DNA of 64,000 nucleotides, taken from the NCBI RefSeq assembly GCF_032062135.1, contig NC_092859.1:27044210-27108209 (forward strand). The letters are read 5' to 3'. Below the pieces are notes generated by a model. It saw nothing but the letters and a program-made list of their open reading frames with translations, made no database searches and was not told the origin of the DNA. Positions 24,331 through 34,800 of the stretch are shown here, in pieces (within the stretch, counting starts at the first letter, position 1; each line of letters opens with the position of its first letter). This DNA comes from Pyxicephalus adspersus (Eukaryota > Chordata > Amphibia > Anura > Pyxicephalidae). The position numbers and the translations under genes are program-made.

Positions 24331-25299
24331 GATTGATTGACCAGCTCAGTGTGCGATCCCCAGCACTGGAGGTTAAATAGGTACAAGTCTCCCCATTCAA
24401 AACCTCTAGTGCTCTCTGATTGGCTGAGGAAAAACTTTGCGGATCCATCGGAAGTTCGAGGAAATGCATATTATGAGCCTGAAGTGCAGAGAAACCAAGT
24501 GGACGTGATCCGGTTGTCCTGCAAACCAAGCTAGATGGATCTCTAGCTTCTTTTCTGCAGAGAATCAAAACACTTGGACACAGGCCACAAAGCCGTTGTC
24601 TTGAGACGCGGCTCGTGCCCCGCATGCAAGTTCCACGACAGCCTCCTCTTCCACCCTTTCTGAACTGATCTGGATGGAGCTTCTATGACCACACAGTGGG
24701 GCCATCCCCCAGGAAAGCTTACAGGGGAGACACAGAAGTCTCTGTGTTATAACATCCCTTTGCCTTCCCCTCCTCCGTCAGCATGTTTTGCCTGCCTCTC
24801 CTTCTCTATCTGGAAACCCTCAGCTCGCAGCTCCCCTTGCATCCACTGATAATGGTTCGGATTGGAGAGCCCATCTAGGCTCTTACTCTACAAGATGCAC
24901 AAAAAATCCCCTAGGACATGCAATAATGTCTGAGGTTGAATTTATCTCTTCTAATGCGAGCCAGTTGGTCAATATTAATCTTTCATTTAATTACTCTTTG
25001 TAAGAGTTGTTAGACTTTGAAAGAGATTTTGAAAGAACTGGAAGACTTGACCATCTCGCCAGGAGAATTCTTGCGGTTGACATGGAGGCCCTCTACTCGA
25101 GTATTCCTCATCATAGAGGGTGTTGTAGAGGGCCGTGTGTTACTCAAAGGGGAAGAAACCCCCCCAGAGTGACGTCATGATGCTAGAACCCTCCCACTCT
25201 CCCTTTGCAGGTCTGAGCCTAGGCTTGGAAAGTAGGCGGCTTGTGTCAAGAGACACAATCCACCAACTGCCCTGAGCCTGCAATGAGTATGGGGGATAT

Positions 25300-25393
25300 G
25301 GTCCGTAGCTCATGCAGGTTCAGAGCCACAGCCCACCTGTCAGACGGCCATGGCCCACTAGTGGGCTGCGGACCAGGGGTTGGGGACCCCTGA
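25300..25393. mobile_element. hAT-type element end
   Basis: GGCCCACTAGTGGGCTGCGG followed by ACCAGGGGTTGGGGACCCCTG. The CAGGGGTCCCCAACC-type terminus is typical of hAT/Charlie-type elements. It interrupts the Penelope-like RT between motifs A and B. Confidence 0.6.
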
Positions 25394-25679
25394 TTTATAA
25401 CAGAAAGAAAATTAATTTTTCATTTCACTATTGGATTACCTGTGAAGTAGAATTACATTTACATGTTTACATTTGGTTGTACCATTTACCTCCAGGTACA
25501 AGGTGTAGCTATGGAGACCAGGTGTGCTCCCACTTGTGCTAACCTGTACCTAGGGGGATGGGAGAAAGAATTGTTTTCAAATGGGACATTGCTTATGGTT
25601 TGGAGTGGAAAAGAGGAACTCCTCAGAGAATTTATTGAATTACTGTAGAATAACTCCTACAATCTCAATGTAAGGCACT

Positions 25680-26302
25680 GGTCCCCACCAGTACTCATAA
25701 AAAACACCATTTCCTTATTCTAATGCCACACTCTTCACCTATAGCAAAGCCCTGCTCAGCCTTGGGAAACTGGGTGCGTTTCCCAGCACACGGTTGCCCC
25801 CCAGGACTTAGTGCTCAAGGGATGGTGGCTGGCAAAGGACCAGGAGCCCACAGATAAAACTGTACCTAGATTCTAACAGAGACAAGTCGAGAATACAGAG
25901 CAGAGGTCATACACAGCTAATCCCCTCACCAGACGAAGTACACAAGGGCAAAACACAAGCAGAGTCGGGGTCACAGGCAAAAGGTCGATCCACGCAGCAT
26001 AACTTGCAGGGTCAGAAACAGGCAAAGTCAGCAACAGTAAATCAGACGAACGTCTCTCCAGCACAGATTACCCCAGCTATTCCTTACAACAGGCCCTAGT
26101 GACTGGGAGCAGAGAGGTTATGAAGTCTCAGCAGCTAATGGCAGTGCAGGACTGAGTCAGGAGCTAATTGTAACTCTAAAATCCCCTTCAGCTGTGCACA
26201 GCCTCACCGAGTGTTACTGAGGATGATAAAATCCATCAGGCTGTACGGCTAAAGGGAAGCCTAGGCTGCTGCTATCGCCAGGCAGATAAACATCTCCTAA
26301 CA
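25680..26302 (-). mobile_element. Possible solo-LTR-like insertion
   Basis: Read on the minus strand the block starts TGTTAGGAGATGTTTATC and runs through GC-rich text resembling the block at 27890-28680 (TTTCTGACCCTG, GACTCTGCTTGTG, LTR-like Cys/Pro-rich text). It splits the Penelope-like element at 25660/26430. Borders and target duplication are not certain. Confidence 0.35.
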
Positions 26303-27889
26303 CTCAAATTTACATACCAATTTATTCTATCTTCCATCTCAGCATATCAGCGAAAAAAAAAAATTAAACCCCATTCAAAAATCCTGTTTTGCTCCGGGAG
26401 ATTACCAAAATAAGGAGAATAAAATTAATTTGGTGGCAGGGTTTTCACACCAACATGAAACATCGCAAGGAATCTGTCATCAGTTTTGGCCACTGTTGAT
26501 AGTTATCCAATCGCTAAAAAGGTACAAAGACCCTTATCCCAGAGTTACCTTCAGGAAATTACCTTCTAATAAGGATGAATTAGTAAGGAGTTACTTTTCA
26601 GCAAGAAAAATAGAGGTGAACTCTAAAAGGGGTTCCTTTGCATGTGGCCAGTGTAATCAATGTAGGTGGATTCACCAAGAGTTGGATAGTATACAATTAC
26701 CTGCCAGTAAAAAACCTAAACTGGAGACTAAACCTAATAAGCCTAAATGAAATTATAAGTTTAAAAAAATCCTTTCTCCAGTTTGGAGATTTTTGTATTA
26801 TTATTCTTGTATTGATGTATCTTCTGTTGCCTTGTATTGTGCAGACATTGCAAAATAGGGTAAATGTATCAATTTTAATATGAAATGTCATAATATGTAA
26901 TTTATCACATTATTAATGTTCTTTATTTATCTACAGGTGAACCCTGTGCTTGATGAAGCGCAAAGCCCCATGTAGCAATGCTTTGAACGATGCATGTGGA
27001 AGTTAGAACCCGAAATGCGATCCTGCGTTCCATGAGCTGATCATTTTGCGCTCCATCAAGCACTGGTTACTTCCTACACTATGTGGCCTTGTTGACGGGA
27101 AAACATGATTTTCTTTTCCAGGGTGGAGCCTTTGGGCACCATAAAGACATCGTCAGTCGGCACAGGGAGCTTATATAGGGCGGCTGCAAGCTTGGGAGGC
27201 CAGATTGAGCTGAGTGAAGTTGCTTTCTTTGGGGATTAGTTGGTCCTGGGATTGGAGGATTCATTTATTGGTTGAAAGTTGGCTAGGCTGCTGTGTGTCT
27301 GGAGACAACAAGGTAACCACATATAATTATTGGTGGTGATTTTGGTCTGTTAACTACAGAAGTCTGATTCAGTAAGGGATATGGGAAATGATGGGTAATC
27401 TTTATGGTGGTTTGGACAAGTTGTGTATTTATTGGGTCAAAATCAGAATGTGACGATAATTGAGAATAGATTTACACAAATAAAAATAGTCAATATATGG
27501 GGTCTAGCTGGTCATAGGAGATTGATGGATTTGTTTTACTTATATAGGAATAACTGTTGGTTGACAGTATTTTGGATTGTTGTGTGTTTGGAGAGGTCAA
27601 GGTAAGCACATTTAATGATTGGTGGTGGATACAGTCTAGCAATCATTAGAGTCGATTGTTAGGTTGAACAACGATATAGGTACAATAAGGTATATGGATA
27701 ATATTCTTTAATCTTTATGATAGCTTTGATTAGTTGTGCATATAGAGGGCTAAAATCAGTATTTGGGGATTATTAAGGGTGGATTTATACATCAAAGATG
27801 TCATAGGTATCTGATTACGGAATATTATATTGTGATTGCAATATTACAAAGCTGCTTCTAAGATGCATTCTTAAAGAACCCATAGCTCT

Positions 27890-28680
27890 CTTTTGTTTTG
27901 TATAAAATTGTCATGCTTATCTCTTCCTCGCAGGCTCCCCTCTCCTGTGCATGCAGACAGTTCTGACCCTGGGTGTACTTGCTCTTCCAGGTTTAATCAG
28001 TATCACTCCTCCCAGCGGCTAATCAGGAGAAAGCCTCTTAAAAGCTCATTGCTAATTATCTGGCTCAGACACAGCACTCAGCTTTCACACAACATGTCTG
28101 CACTACTGCTGGGCTCCCAACTCTTTCTTTCAAAACACATCCCCTTGTCTCCCAGTCTGTTGTTTCCCTGCCTGGTCCCCTGTGTCTGCGGTGACCCCCA
28201 TGTCACCTGTGCGTCCTGTCGCTTCCTGTGTCACCCGTGTGTGTCTGCAGTGACCCCCCTGTCTCCTGTGCCTCCTGTGTTACCCTGGGTCTCCGGTGAC
28301 CCCTATGTCACCTGTGCCTTCTGTGGCTTCCTGTGTCTCCTGTGTTTGTCTGTAGTGACCCCTGTCATCGAAGTCTATTTTCTGAATTTCTAGTTCTTGA
28401 CCTGGCTTTGTTCCTGACCTCTCTTGCTTGCTGCCAGTCTCGACCCTGGACTTCTTTGACTATTCTCCTGCCTAGTATTTCGGTGCCCACTTTGGTGTGC
28501 CCAAAGACTGCAGCCTGACAGCAGCCTGCAGCGCAACATCCTCACCACTAGAGGCTCTGGTGAAGACCAGGCTGCTGCTTAGTTTCTGCACCGTAGCCCT
28601 TATCAGGCTCACACCACTATTGTGCAAGCCATAGCCCCCTTCAGTGGTCCCATCCCTCCAAGGGTGACATAAATAAAAAA
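27890..28680 (+). repeat. LTR-like GC-rich block with internal minisatellite
   Basis: 28170-28375 repeats variants of CTGTGTCTGCGGTGACCCCC and ATGTCACCTGTGCCTTCTG with a unit of roughly 50-60 bases. The flanks (GACCTGGCTTTGTTCCTGAC, GTGCCCACTTTGGTGTGCCC, CTCACCACTAGAGGCTCTGG) look like frog LTR-element sequence and share phrases with the minus strand of 25680-26302. The 166-codon open frame here is the repeat translated. Confidence 0.45.
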
Positions 28681-29019
28681 TATATATATATATACAAAAA
28701 TGCTTTCTGTCATCCCCAATACTGCAAAAAACAGTTTAAAGAAGCTTTAGCTATACCTTGCTTGTGAAAACAGATCTGTGCAAGTGGAAATGAACTAACT
28801 TACAATACATATTTAATTTTCAAACTCTTGCTGTTTTATATTTCCATTCTTTGAATCCCTCCTACGTCTTTTTTTGTTTGTTTTCTTTTTTGATGGCAGA
28901 TTGCTTAAAGACCTGGAAGGCTAGGCACTGATGAAGTTACCTTATCCTTTGCTCTTACCCCTTATTGCAGAAATCTAATCAAATATATAATAAACAGCCT
29001 ATGTCTAGTTATATAATAA

Positions 29020-29097
29020 TTTGCTAGATCACCCAGCTTCACTGATGAAAGTGTTTTCTCTCAACCCTTGGAGAACGTTAATAAATCAGGGCCAATG
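29020..29097. mobile_element. MITE family 1, right-end fragment
   Basis: TTGCTAGATCACCCAGCTTC, ACTGATGAAAGTG and TTAATAAATCAGGGCC match the right half of 8240-8461 only. Confidence 0.8.
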
Positions 29098-29473
29098 TAG
29101 GGATCCATAGAACCTGCTTTGTTTTTATGAATTGAATGTGTTGACATCTTGTTTGTTGGTGATTGTCAGAGATCTCTCTCCTTCTTAGTGTTTCCTTCTC
29201 TTCCCTTCTCTCTTCTTGGTCAGTCAGGTGTTGTTCCAACCTGTCCCTTTTCTCTGTATCTCACCTGATGTTCTGTCTTCTCAGTCCCTCTTGTGTTATG
29301 TCTCTATTCTCTGTCTCTGTAGTTGTGTCTCTTATCTCTATCATTGTGCTTTGTCTCTTGTTTCTATTTCTCTATTACATTTGTCTATCTGCCTCTCTCT
29401 CACACAGTGTTCTCCCTATCTTTTTTGTCTTTCTTATTTACTTTTTGCTTTTCTCTCCCCCGGCCCTGTCTAA

Positions 29474-29597
29474 AGGTGCGTACACACTTCCAATTTTTAT
29501 CGTTCCAATAATAATAATAATAATAATAATAATCGTGCATGAACGTTCGTCGTTCGTTTTCCAACGATAATAATTGGAAGTGTGTACGTAGCTTAAG
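29474..29597. mobile_element. MITE family 2 (short, internally deleted)
   Basis: AGGTGCGTACACACTTCCAA to TTGGAAGTGTGTACGTAGCT, the same ends as 39037-39461, but the centre is replaced by an (AAT)n tract. The outer junctions CTAA and TTAAG are decayed versions of a TTAA target. A piggyBac-type origin is inferred from TTAA. Confidence 0.8.
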
Positions 29598-29894
29598 TCA
29601 CTTCTTGCTTGCAAACCAAAAACACTTATCAACAATAGCTTGATAAATTGTAGTAAAGGTTTATCCAGGCGTTTATATTTTTTAATTATTTTGATTTTTT
29701 TTGCACTTGTTGAATGTGTCCAGAGCTTCATAATATTTACTAAGCAAAGTGAAATATCCTTTCCAAAATATTAATTTACTTTGCTATGTAAAAAAGCCCA
29801 TATATTACTTTATTGAAACAACCCCCTTGTGTTTTTGCTGTTTACAGGGAAGGGTGGTGAAGGAAGTTTGGTATGTGGTCCATTAATTCGTGAA

Positions 29895-30172
29895 ATATTA
29901 CATAATTACAGTGCCAAAAGTAAGAGTCCCACAGACATGTAAACACCTTAGCACAAATGATTTGATGGATTTAAATGATTTTATTTATTTACTATTCATC
30001 ACAAATTTCTTTGTTTGCACTACAGTACTTAGCAAACAGCTACTACTCTGACAATAATTCTGAGTAGTAGCTGACAAAAGAATAAGTAATGTACAAAACT
30101 TTACAGAGTGCATGGTGCATTTTCTGATATAAATGCAAGGGTGCCAATAATTTTGGCCATGGCTGTATGTAA
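29895..30172. mobile_element. Tc1/mariner-like MITE remnant (right end)
   Basis: ATGCAAGGGTGCCAATAATT followed by TTGGCCATGGCTGTATG is a terminal sequence I recognise from Tc1-like MITEs. An internal imperfect hairpin (CTACTACTCTGACAATAATT with CTGAGTAGTAG) lies near 30041-30072. The left end is degraded. Confidence 0.5.
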
Positions 30173-31258
30173 CCTGGTTACATGGAGGAAAAAATGTGAT
30201 CCCATGTTAGTAATCAATTAAAGACAGAAAACTCCATCTTTGACATCCGTTGTACAGAATATTTGCCCTTCCAGAATTAGCATCATAGGATATTCCCCTC
30301 CCAACTAGGTGTTAATGACCAGTGAATGATTTCCCCAATACAGTTTCCAGAATTCCAAACATGTTTGTAAGTAAGAACCCTTATTTCATGTGATTAGTGA
30401 TTCATTAATTTCTCCCTTCCCCATTTACTGTTTGTTTGTGGAATATCCTGGCCAGATATCGATAGTTCTTGTCCAGACACATCCTTCCCAGGCATTTATG
30501 GTTAGGAGATGGCATTGCAGGGGATATCTACCTGTATACTGTGCCTCCGTCATTGTCACTTACAGAACTTTAGGGACTGTGGGGCTGAAAATCATTTCAT
30601 CCAGTAGTGTCTGCAAAATATTGTTATTGTTTGAATTTGGGCATTTTGTGTCACTGTTAACCCTTGTTTTTTCTCCCCACCATCAAAAGATGCATTGCAT
30701 TGTGTGTGTTCTAAATGTAGCAAGTAAAATTATACAGTTGTACTTAACAGTGACCTGTTAAAACATTAATTTTTGTCACAATTCCAAAATCCCTCCATAA
30801 ATTTGCATCAGACCTAGAATGTTATCAACTAAGTATGCGTGCAAGAGTGTGCATGATGAGAAGCACTCAGTTCCATGGAGGGCAAACTTTTCCCAGGGAA
30901 CATAAAAGAGACACAGAAGTGATATAAAATGTATAAATGAAGCAATCATAATAATAAATTATTTACTGAATACCTTGTTAACCTCCTGAGCGTTACACTG
31001 AGGTCTAGATTTCTGTACCAAAAGTGATCCACTGTTTTTCATGAAATGTTTTTAAATTGTAGACCTGTAACTTACAGAAATATGTCCGAACAAGGGTTCT
31101 AGTAGATAATATGAATATAAAAAATGTTTGAAACACACAATCATGTAAAAAAAAAAAATTACTTTTTTTTTTTTTGCCCGAGCGAAGGTCGGGCTTAACT
31201 GCAAGGTGGTTAATACAAAGTATTAACAAAATATAAAAAAAGATCATGGTCATTCTAA

Positions 31259-31692
31259 GGCTGCGTGCACACATTCAATAATTATCGTTGGAAACGAATG
31301 ACTAACGACTGTTCGTCTGATAATCGTTAAATTAATAAATAAAATAGATAAACAAAAAAAGTGCACAACGACGCAGATGAACGAGGATTGTCGCTGGAAA
31401 CAAACGACTGTCCCGGCGGATCTGATTGGGTGACGATTGTTCGCAATCTATTGTGTGTACGGTCGTTCAGTGATCGTGGATTGTTCTGCAGTATACATTC
31501 TCCTTTACATGTCACTTCTGGCATCGTTCAAACGATCGTATCTAGTGTGTGTACATTATTGGTGGATTATATTTGAAGGATTTGAACAATTGTGCACAAT
31601 ACGATTGTTCAAAATAATCGTGCATAATCCTTGATCTGTCGTTAGTCATTCGTTTTCTAACGACAATTATGGCACATTTGTACCTAGCTTAA
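31259..31692. mobile_element. MITE family 2 (diverged, about 430 bp)
   Basis: GGCTGCGTGCACACATTCAA at the left and ACATTTGTACCTAGCTTAAG at the right. Internally it has GACGCAGATGAACGAGGATT, TGTGTACGGTCGTTCAGTGA and AAACGATCGTATCTAGTGTG, all matching 39037-39461. Lies just beyond the 3' end of gene B. Confidence 0.85.
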
Positions 31693-31824
31693 GAGATGCT
31701 ACACATTGGAGGGAACCCTGACAATACATTGTTATTAAAGATCCAGAGATGTCCGTTGAAAAGACCTCTCAGGTTGAGTACTGGCATCAGTTTTGTGCGT
31801 TTTTTTTTCTTCACTGTTCCATAT

Positions 31825-31867
31825 TTATTCCACATGGTCATAATGGTGATTCGGATGATTTTTCCAC
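31825..31867 (-). CDS. Gene B terminal exon 9
   Basis: Acceptor TATACAATAG. Encodes (M)[13 protein letters not shown] then TAA. The HPN core aligns with the HPNYP-type tail of AKR1C, and gene C has the matching WERHPNHH. If this exon were not used, exon 8 would run straight into TGA (ATG TGA), giving a protein 13 residues shorter. An AATAAA overlaps the stop codon; I do not assume it is the poly(A) signal. Confidence 0.8.
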
Positions 31868-34800
31868 CTATTGTATACCAATAAAAAAAGAACAGTTTAG
31901 GTTGGTGTGAACTCCTAAATAAACAAAAAAAAAAGTGGCTATGCATACACTTATGCCCCTTAAAGCTAAATGATAGCTCAATAGGTATAATCAGCAATAC
32001 CCACAAAAATGTATTCTTTCATTCTTTCCACGCCCTGCCCTTTATCATTTGCTGGAACAATAGCCCTGATTTATTAAAGTTCTCCAAGGCTGGAGAGAAT
32101 ACACTTTCATCAGTGAAGCTGGGTGATCCAAGAAACCTGGAATGGATCTAGTCCAGGTTTGAAAACATTTGCTAACAAATAGCTTGACTTTTAGGAAATC
32201 CATTACAGGTTTGATGGATTACCCAGCTTCACTAATGAAAGTGTATTCTCTCTAGCCATGAATAAATAAGGGTCAATGTGCTTTCTGTTTGCTTCCACAG
32301 CCCACTGATGACATATAACATATTATGTATATATTATGTGTTATATATTATGTGTTAAAGAAGAAGACTAGTTATGCCACCCTTACATTTAGAACTAGTT
32401 TTGACATCTCATAGATGCCACGGCTAACAGATGTGTTGCAGTTTGTTTGTATCTGCACATCCGGCGATCTTTAATGCCTCTAGCTCTAAAAGCTTGCTGA
32501 AGCCATTTGGTTTTGTCCACTCACATTTTGTAAGTCCAGTAGCGAAGATTTTTGTTTAGGCCATCAATAGTTTTCATGTCTTCTTTACTGAGCTCAAAGT
32601 CGAAGACCTGTTATGATGTAACAGTTAAAGAATGTTTCATATCTTTGCAGCTCTTTATGTGAAAGATAATCAAATTCCCTGCTATTGGAAAGAATCTACA
32701 AACCAGAAAACTAAAGACATTAGCAGATGTTAGATACCAAAGATTGTATTAAATAAACTGTAGCACCCTTTTTTTTAATGGGGTAACAAAGGGCAGCAAA
32801 GATGGCTCAGTGGCTAACATCTCACTTCTGGATCCTAGGTTCAAATCCTAGCCAGGACACTATCCTATGCAAGGAGTTTTCATCTTTTCCCTGTGTTTGC
32901 ATGGGTTTCCAGGAGCTCTGGTTTTCCCTACATCTCCAAAAACATGCAATTCCTTTTCTTTAAAGAAAAAGAAGAGTTTTAATCTTTTACCACAATACAA
33001 ACTAAACAAACAAATATATAGATTCATTTTCACTGTCTGGATTACCTGGAAATTCTGCTTCATGAGCTCGGGGTTGAAGCTCTTGACAATAGCGACGCAG
33101 CCCCTCTGAAGAATGTATCGAATAGACACCTGCGCTGGGCTCTTTTGATATTTCTTACCAATTGAGATCAGGATGGGATCCTCCAGCAAACTTAGGCAGT
33201 GTTTTTCCGACCTACATAAATAACAAGTTCACTGTCTCCTAGATGATCTGTGTTCTCTTAGATACAATATGCATATTCCTTATTTAAAGTAAAAGCATAT
33301 AAGTAAAGCAAGATGCTGAGCTCAAATATTAATGGTAACAGTCTTGGGGTTCATGTTATTGGACTTTCCCATAGGAGCATGCGTTTAAATGGCAAATGTA
33401 ATGTTTGAGAAGAAAAGGCTGAATATAACTTGCTTTTCCGGAGGTTCAAACTGACTTCAAAAGGACATGCTGCATACAAAGAAATGCAGTACAATACAAA
33501 GGAGTTCATTTATAAAGCAGTGAATCATCTGACATTCACCAAATATTCCCTTGTGGAGAATCATCCAGGTCCATATATTTTAATAGCAGGGATTGATTCT
33601 CCACCAGAGAATGTGTTGATGAATGTCAGATTTACAGCTTTGTACTTCTAAAAATCACTGTTTATAGAATTTTCCTGACCTGCATTTGAGATATGTTCAA
33701 AAAAACTCTTTTCGCCAATAAGCAATAATCAGGGACAATATTGACAGTTGACTAATAAAGCTGTCTTTAACTTTTATACAAAAACAAAGTAACTGAACTT
33801 ACCAAAATGAGTCAATGGGTGATCCCAGTATCCCATAGGCCACAAGAACTATATCATGTGATTTACAAAACTCCAGCATTGCTTTCTGATTTAGGTACGG
33901 ATGACATTCCACCTGTCAGTAAAAGTTTGATAGATAGGATGGTTCATAAAGTGGAACCTCACATTTTTTTTTTTGAAGCATTTACTTTGCAGTAGTTTTG
34001 GGGAAATCTGGTTGATTGGGATCCAATCTAATGCCTCCTAGGAGGGTGAAAATGAAATTCAAGTCAACACTTTTTAGACTAAGCTGAGGAGGCCCAGAAA
34101 CTCCCACAGACTTTAATGTGGAAGGTGCCCTCATTAGTGACATTTTTTTATTTCTTAGCTTATCAGCAGTAGTGACCATATTGGCTTGAGTTCCTCCTAA
34201 ATGTAAGTATTCATTCGGTAAGGGGGGTTGGAATTTACTGAGTAAAGACCAAGTTTGAACTCTATGGCCCTGATTTATTAAGGCTCTTATCTAGGCTGGA
34301 GACGATGCACTTTCAACATTGAAGCTTTGTGATCCAGCAAAACTGGAATGGATCTAGTTCATGATTCAAAACATTTGCTAACACGTAGCAAATGACTTTG
34401 ATGAAATCCATTCCAGGTTTGCTGGATCACCCAGCTTTGAACGTTGAAAGTATATGTTTTCCAGCCTTGGCGAGCTTTAAAAAATCAGGCCTATATTTCC
34501 TATATATGTCTTTGCAGTTCTCCACATCCCCTCTAAGTAATTTGGGGACTTAATTTAGAAAATTGCTGAGTGTCTCTCTGGAATATTAAAATATAAACTA
34601 CCTGATTGCAAACGGGCTTGTATTTCAGGCCTGGTTTATTGAGGATAAATTCCAACTGCCGGCGGGTAAAGTTGGACACTCCGATAGATTTGACAAGTCC
34701 AGCATCTTTACATTGCTCCATTGCCTGTATTAAAAACAGTTCGGATTATTGTAATATTTGTTATACAAAAATGTGTGCACTTTATATATTTTTTTCCTTT

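Larger units (their letters stand above)
24915..27065 (+). mobile_element. Degraded Penelope-like retroelement
   Basis: Three RT-related pieces lie in order on the plus strand: ILAVDMEALYSSIPHHRG (about 25067-25120, motif A with catalytic Asp at 25079), GVAMETRCAPTCANLYLGGW (about 25504-25563, motif B), and a C-terminal piece at 26470-26750 with KDELVRSYFSARK and GSFACGQCNQCRWI, a Cys-rich segment typical of Penelope-like RTs. Frameshifts, a stop and two foreign insertions (25150-25430 and 25680-26302) break it. The expected GIY-YIG endonuclease was not seen. The GATGAAGCGCAAAGC stretch near 26953 resembles Penelope-type 3' sequence. Confidence 0.75.
21957..31824. other. Intergenic region, repeat-dominated
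   Basis: This is the space between the 3' end of gene A and the 3' end of gene B (convergent genes). No host exon was recognised. It holds two family-1 MITEs near 23087-23482, a TAGGGATGAGCGAG repeat pair, a broken Penelope-like element, a hAT-type end, LTR-like and minisatellite blocks, and TTAA-type MITEs. The serine/leucine-rich open frames around 29163-29570 come from CT-rich low-complexity DNA. Confidence 0.6.

Noticed and set aside
27893..28393. 166-codon plus-strand frame rich in Cys, Pro and Val
   Set aside because: Its second half is a minisatellite translation and the first half lies in LTR-like repeat DNA.
29163..29570. 135-codon hydrophobic Leu/Ser-rich frame resembling a membrane protein
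   Set aside because: CT-rich low-complexity DNA gives Leu/Ser in every frame, and it runs into the AAT repeat of a MITE.
32520..32526. Stop of gene B directly after exon 8 (ATG TGA by read-through)
   Set aside because: The GTGAGT donor is strong, all AKR1 genes splice here in the same phase, and a terminal exon with an HPN tail was found at 31867-31825 and mirrored in gene C.
32793..32870. tRNA gene
   Set aside because: A/B-box-like sequences are present but there is no cloverleaf that closes, and the body continues as a SINE.
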